Assembly (NCBI RefSeq): GCF_049568105.1
Contig: NZ_CP145335.1
Coordinates: 2,356,001-2,420,000, forward strand
DNA: 64,000 bases
Direction: 5' to 3'
Source of the DNA: Salinisphaera sp049568105
GTDB lineage: Bacteria > Pseudomonadota > Gammaproteobacteria > Nevskiales > Salinisphaeraceae
Position 1 is the stretch's first letter; the number at the start of each line of letters is the position of its first letter. The position numbers and the translations under genes were made by a program. Of the stretch, positions 59,910-64,000 are shown one piece after another. Below the pieces are notes generated by a model that was not told the origin of the DNA, made no database searches, and worked only from the letters and a program-made list of their open reading frames with translations.

Positions 59910-61648
59910 ATGCCACCCACTACGCGGCGGAATTTTCGCCTCTCGAAATTCCTGCCGAGGGGCGCGTCTGGTTGCGCGAGTTGCTGAACTCCCAGCCCGT
60001 GCCGATCGCGAACGCGCTCGCCGAACGGCATCGCCGCACCTATGATGCGGCGCGCGATAAGGGCCAGTCCAACCCTATGCGGCCGGCCAACGTTGGTTTG
60101 CGCGAGTTCGTCGAGGCATCCGAAGGCGTCCTATCCGCCGATGCCAGCGATAACGAGATTCGGGCTTTTGCAGCACGGCGTAGCCACGAGTGCGACCATA
60201 GCATGCGTCGAGTCAATGGCGACGAAATGGCGACCTACGCGGCCGGGCATGGGGTGGTTACGCGCTTCGGCCTAGTTCCGCCCAAGCCAAACCATAACCG
60301 CACCCTACTAGGCTGTATCGAGCGAATGCGCGATGAGCGGTGGTGGCGCAATCAACTGCACAAAATTCACGGCCGCAAACACGAGCAACAAGCGCGCTCG
60401 ATTGGGCTCGTGCATAAGCGCGCCGGCCTGTATATCAGCGAATACGGGTTCCAGCGCTATATCGGGCGGCAGAACAGCAACGCCCGCGCCTTAATCGATA
60501 CGATCGCGGTTTGCGAGACGGGCGAAGAATTCAGCCTTGCCGAAATCGCCGACAAGGGTGTCAGCAATCCGAGCATTCGCCGCAAGGAAATGATGGCGCG
60601 TATCGCTGGAATCGAGCGCTACGCGGAAAGCCAAGGCGATGTCGCGCTATTCGCCTCGATCACCACTCCGCCCGAGTTGCACGCCGTTCATTCGAAGTCG
60701 CTCGAACCCGGTGATGGCCAGCACGTTACACCCCGCGAGGGCCAGAAATGGTTGATGGTGCAATGGCGCAAGATTCGCGCGAAGCTCAATCGGGCCTCGA
60801 TTAATGCTTACGGCCTACGGGTGGCCGAGCCGCACCACGACGGGACGCCCCACTGGCATGCCCTGCTTTTCGTCGATCCGACGCGAGTTGAATCGCTGCG
60901 GCGCATTCTGACGGATTACTTCGTTGACGGCTCGACGAGTCCGGCCCGGCAAAAGCGGGCTTGCGATCTCAAAGCGATCGACCCGCAGCGCGGCTCTGCA
61001 ACCGGCTATATCGCCAAATACATTTCGAAAGGCATCGACGGGCACGGCCTCGACTATGCGGCCACGCTCGACTCGGATGGTCAGCAGATCGGACTAGAAG
61101 CCGATCCGAAGGACGCGGCCCAACGTGTCCGGGCTTGGGCATCACAGTGGGGTATCCGCCAGTTCCAGTTTATGGGCACCCCCGCTATCGGACCGTGGCG
61201 CGAACTTCGCCGTATACGTAGTCAGATCGCAGGCAACCCAAAAGCCGAAGCGTTACGTAAAGCCGCCGACGAAGGCGACTACGCCCGTTACATGGAACTC
61301 ATGGGCGGCGCGGCTCTGAAATCGAGCGAGCGTCCGGCTCGCGTTTGTTACACCACCGAGGCCGAACGCGGCCGTTATGGCGAAGCGAAACAACGCGCCT
61401 ATCTCGACGCCTTCGGCGTTACGTATACGACGCGGCCCGTCCGTTGGAAAATCGAATACCGGCCAGCCGGCGATCGCCGTAACCGGAACACTACCGATCA
61501 ATGTGATCAGAACATAACGGGCAGCGAAGCCAACGGCCACCCCACCGAACCCGTAACGGGAAATATCGAACTCTATTTCGTTAACGAGCTTCCGGGCTCG
61601 AAGTTAGCGCAACGGCGTAGCCGTGAGCACTTGGACTCGTGGAAATAA
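59906..61648 (+). CDS. HUH replication endonuclease (phage gpA/P2-A type)
   Basis: 580 residues. Rolling-circle initiator that nicks the origin and stays bound to the 5' end. Seen: an N-terminal part with ERRWWRNQ-type residues (CIERMRDERWWRNQLHKIHG), the HUH metal motif GTPHWHALLF near 315, and two candidate nucleophile tyrosines in ATGYIAKYISKGIDG near 367. Length and layout fit Phage_GPA-like proteins of P2/P4 relatives. It suggests that the element replicates after excision. Confidence 0.88.
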   Translation: MNATHYAAEFSPLEIPAEGRVWLRELLNSQPVPIANALAERHRRTYDAARDKGQSNPMRPANVGLREFVEASEGVLSADASDNEIRAFAARRSHECDHSMRRVNGDEMATYAAGHGVVTRFGLVPPKPNHNRTLLGCIERMRDERWWRNQLHKIHGRKHEQQARSIGLVHKRAGLYISEYGFQRYIGRQNSNARALIDTIAVCETGEEFSLAEIADKGVSNPSIRRKEMMARIAGIERYAESQGDVALFASITTPPELHAVHSKSLEPGDGQHVTPREGQKWLMVQWRKIRAKLNRASINAYGLRVAEPHHDGTPHWHALLFVDPTRVESLRRILTDYFVDGSTSPARQKRACDLKAIDPQRGSATGYIAKYISKGIDGHGLDYAATLDSDGQQIGLEADPKDAAQRVRAWASQWGIRQFQFMGTPAIGPWRELRRIRSQIAGNPKAEALRKAADEGDYARYMELMGGAALKSSERPARVCYTTEAERGRYGEAKQRAYLDAFGVTYTTRPVRWKIEYRPAGDRRNRNTTDQCDQNITGSEANGHPTEPVTGNIELYFVNELPGSKLAQRRSREHLDSWK

Positions 61649-61673
61649 CTGTACGCCACTCAACTCAGCTTCA

Positions 61674-61688
61674 CAGCACACTGTGCTG
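61674..61688. terminator. Short palindrome between convergent genes
   Basis: CAGCACA-C-TGTGCTG, 7-bp arms with a 1-nt centre, between the Rep gene and the specificity gene. No T-run; weak terminator or binding site. Confidence 0.3.
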
Positions 61689-61693
61689 CCAAT

Positions 61694-62692
61694 TTAATCT
61701 TCATCCGGAGCATGTATTGAGACGATTTCGGGAATCGCTGGCTCTTCCGTTCCAGATACAAAGAAGTGGTGATCACCCGCACGATCTAAATACGTAGATA
61801 ATTGGCTACGAGCGTCAGCTATTTTCTTAAAATATTCTTTAAACGGAAGCGAAACATTCTCGCCAGTCTGAGCCTCTTCTGGCACCGGGATTGATATCTC
61901 AAGATACCGCTTCCCGACATCTTCGCGATTTGTCTGCATGAAAATAACGCGTTTCCACTGATCTCTAACAATATTCAGAGTTAGGGCCCAGATCAGATAG
62001 AACGAATCAAAATTCGCAGCTGGACCTGGTCTTATAACTATAATCTCTTTTGTTAGCAAAACCTTTTCTTGGCCAGGCATCAGAACGCAAAAATCACCAA
62101 TATTTTTGCTTGTTCTCTCTGGGCACAATAAATCGAATGCCTGCAAATCAGGCTTACCACGTTTCCAAAATTTACGGGCCACTTGATAGGGAACTCGATT
62201 AGTAGGATTAATATTTACCAGACCAGCCCTGAGATCTGAAACCTTAATATATGGCACTTCACCAACGCGCTGATCAGCAGCTGGGGAACCGTGACCTCCG
62301 CGAATTTCAATAACACCAGTTTTTTCCAACTCCCCTAAAGTAGCAGAAGAAAATCCTTTAAATTTTTCTCCTTGCATCGCTTCACTGAAAGCCTCGTCGA
62401 AGCGACGATCGTAATACAACGGTACAGCCGTACCTAACGAGACAGCCTCGCTCGGAATAAATCGCATCGTGTCGGTATTTCGACCCTTAGCGAGCATCTT
62501 CATATCGCTCAGTAACTGATCGTTAACCGCATCGACCAGCTCTCCCGTTTCCGGGTCCTTTATCTGAATTCGCGAGCCGGTCTCCCGCTCCACCATGGGC
62601 AATAGACGTCCGCCTTTGGTGAGCCCACAGGTCGGAGCTGTACTAACCATCACCGTATCGTCGGAGAACCACCAGGGTTTATGAGGTGCCAC
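61694..62692 (-). CDS. Type I-like restriction specificity protein (HsdS-type)
   Basis: 332 residues. The middle and end look like one target-recognition domain: GVIEIRGGHGSPAADQRVGE, VPYIKVSDLRAGLVNINPTN, LLTKEIIVIRPGPAANFDS and LEISIPVPEEAQTGENV, closing with a helix (YFKKIADARSQLSTYLDRAG). One recognition unit rather than two suggests a half-S or a methylase-linked specificity protein. It overlaps the methylase gene by 14 nt. No HsdR is visible; it may lie to the right. Confidence 0.7.
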   Translation of the reverse strand: MAPHKPWWFSDDTVMVSTAPTCGLTKGGRLLPMVERETGSRIQIKDPETGELVDAVNDQLLSDMKMLAKGRNTDTMRFIPSEAVSLGTAVPLYYDRRFDEAFSEAMQGEKFKGFSSATLGELEKTGVIEIRGGHGSPAADQRVGEVPYIKVSDLRAGLVNINPTNRVPYQVARKFWKRGKPDLQAFDLLCPERTSKNIGDFCVLMPGQEKVLLTKEIIVIRPGPAANFDSFYLIWALTLNIVRDQWKRVIFMQTNREDVGKRYLEISIPVPEEAQTGENVSLPFKEYFKKIADARSQLSTYLDRAGDHHFFVSGTEEPAIPEIVSIHAPDED

Positions 62693-64000
62693 TATTCATG
62701 CCTCTTCTGTCGGATGAGGAGTCCGAAGGCTCAGATGCTTCGCCGTTACCGACTTTTTCAAATATATAAAAATTAGTTTTCGCGCGGCAAAATTCCTCGA
62801 ATGCCTCCATCGCTATGTTCATCATCCCACGCAGGGCGAACCTGCCTTTCAACCACCCAGGCAGCCAGCGATAGCTATACGAGAAAAAGTACGTCTCCGG
62901 TAAGACAATTCCAACTCTCCCACCAATTTGTAATAGCCTATGAGCTAACTCTAGGTAGATAAGTCCTATCTCGAGGTCTAAGTGATCTTTCTTTCGCCCC
63001 GGGTTAGCGTCAGCGGCTGCTTTGGTAATCGTATATCCGGCCGCCCGCGCGTCACTGGCTGTTACACGCAAACCTTTACCAAATGGCGGATTGGTTAATA
63101 CAACCGTAAATTGCTCTGCAATTTCGTTTGTATTACTCGGCACACCAAGTTCATGCTGGAGAATTGGGAACTCTTTGGCCCAAAGATGCCTTCTTACTGC
63201 GTCGCCTATAAGCGTATGGGTTGACCCATCTTGCATAGCGATCATCATCGCTTTCGTCAACTTGACGCCGATAGGGTCCATATCGACCCCATATAGTCCA
63301 TCGTTTGCGAATTTAACCATCCTCCAGGTGTCGCCATCGTTAAACTCGCGCTCTTGCACTTGTCGCAAAGCTTCGACTAAAAACCCGCCGGTCCCACAAG
63401 CCGGGTCGATTACTTTATCGGCAGAAGTAATATCCATGGCCATGACGCACGGCCTAACAATACGTTGAGGAGTCATAAATTGCCCCTCACCGGACTTAAG
63501 TGCTTGCGTCCTAAAAATCTGAAAAGCCTTAGCTAGAATGTCGACTTTATCGCCCAGTATTCGCCAAGGTGCTAATGTATCTACAACGGCAAATATTGTT
63601 TCATCTGTCAACCGGATATGATCGACATCGTCCCGATGGAAGACTCGGGTCCGTTGCTTGTCGAAATACTCTTTGAATTGCTTCTGAATCGATGCTGCTG
63701 TTAAAGCAACCATCGATGTACGGTCCCCATAGATACGAAGTGTGACCGGCTTATCTTGGTTGCTCTTAATACTGGCTAAGCTATCGCTCTCAACTTTTAC
63801 TAGGAAGATGTGCAGAAGCTCTCGTAGCTGGTCTTCGCGACGTACGGATCGCGAATCCCGAGCAACTACCGTCGCAACTAAACGCTTGAGGGCTGTTGAC
63901 AGCTGCGCTTCGGTTGGAACCTGGAGGTCATTCCATGTTGGTGGATGTTCAGGGGGAGCAGTAAGGTCATCTCCCGGATGTGGCAGCGGCGGATCTTTTA
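62679..64000 (-). CDS. N6-adenine DNA methyltransferase (HsdM-like), runs off right edge
   Basis: Methylates adenine in DNA. Seen: DPACGTGGFLVEALRQ (SAM motif I) and TNPPFGKGLRV (catalytic NPPF), plus HDVDHI-type and MTPQRIVRPCVMAMD words usual in type I M subunits. The frame stays open and protein-like to the window end (QLRELLHIFLVKVESDSLAS, KPVTLRIYGDRTS), so ATG at 63713 is not the true start. The protein has a sizeable N-terminal region and may be a fused R-M or defence methylase. Coupled to the specificity gene. Confidence 0.85.
   Translation of the reverse strand, partial: KDPPLPHPGDDLTAPPEHPPTWNDLQVPTEAQLSTALKRLVATVVARDSRSVRREDQLRELLHIFLVKVESDSLASIKSNQDKPVTLRIYGDRTSMVALTAASIQKQFKEYFDKQRTRVFHRDDVDHIRLTDETIFAVVDTLAPWRILGDKVDILAKAFQIFRTQALKSGEGQFMTPQRIVRPCVMAMDITSADKVIDPACGTGGFLVEALRQVQEREFNDGDTWRMVKFANDGLYGVDMDPIGVKLTKAMMIAMQDGSTHTLIGDAVRRHLWAKEFPILQHELGVPSNTNEIAEQFTVVLTNPPFGKGLRVTASDARAAGYTITKAAADANPGRKKDHLDLEIGLIYLELAHRLLQIGGRVGIVLPETYFFSYSYRWLPGWLKGRFALRGMMNIAMEAFEEFCRAKTNFYIFEKVGNGEASEPSDSSSDRRGMNSGTS

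Larger units (their letters stand above)
57122..64000. mobile_element. Integrative element in tRNA-Lys, left end
   Basis: Starts at the tRNA-Lys fragment and carries a P4-type integrase, an unknown protein, an AlpA-like regulator, a small protein, an HUH replication initiator and a type I-like methylase/specificity pair. The Rep plus integrase layout suggests a phage-satellite or integrated plasmid-like island. The right end is not in the window. Confidence 0.8.

Overview
The window looks like chromosomal DNA of a high-GC gammaproteobacterium. The evidence is a complete glycogen locus, the five-enzyme HutHUIFG histidine route, a GntR-controlled methylcitrate cluster and an IntI-type chromosomal integron. 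A marine or halophilic lineage is a guess; the genus cannot be fixed from the sequence alone.

0-13 kb: N-terminal part of a PEP synthase gene (minus strand, running off the left edge), then glycogen/alpha-glucan metabolism. glgB-glgA lie on minus, glgC, a GH57 enzyme and malQ on plus, and glgP on minus. After them comes a stand-alone gene for an ATP-synthase gamma subunit. Two good FNR/ANR-type boxes (1122 and 12039) flank this block. 13-19 kb: surE joined to an acyl-CoA catabolic run (APH-like kinase, acyl-CoA dehydrogenase, acyl-CoA ligase, SDR). 19-24 kb: prpD-prpB divergent from a GntR/FCD regulator and prpC, with two ATTGTCKACAAT operators between them.

24-50 kb: a LysR regulator and a sarcosine-oxidase-like enzyme, followed by an unusually large hut island. 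It holds all five hut enzymes and HutC. It also holds two NitT/TauT-type ABC importers, an aminotransferase, an APH-like kinase, an SDR, a zinc alcohol dehydrogenase, an atypical HisD paralogue, and L- and D-type 2-hydroxyacid dehydrogenases directly behind hutH. Palindromic TGTATATACA sites, or one-mismatch variants, occur at five places next to these units and tie them to HutC. My reading is that the island feeds extra imidazole compounds (histidinol-like alcohols, imidazole-lactate) into histidine/urocanate breakdown. An alternative is an HpsNOP-like sulfonate-diol module.

50-57 kb: AT-richer DNA forming a chromosomal integron. intI is on plus, and nine cassette genes are all on minus, separated by eight closely similar attC sites. 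Cassettes include a NucS-like nuclease fusion, an acetyltransferase, a GIY-YIG protein and several small two-helix membrane proteins.

57-64 kb: left end of an integrative element. A displaced 47-nt 3' end of tRNA-Lys marks the attachment site. Next come a P4-type tyrosine integrase, a small regulator, an HUH replication endonuclease and a type I-like methylase/specificity pair that runs off the right edge.
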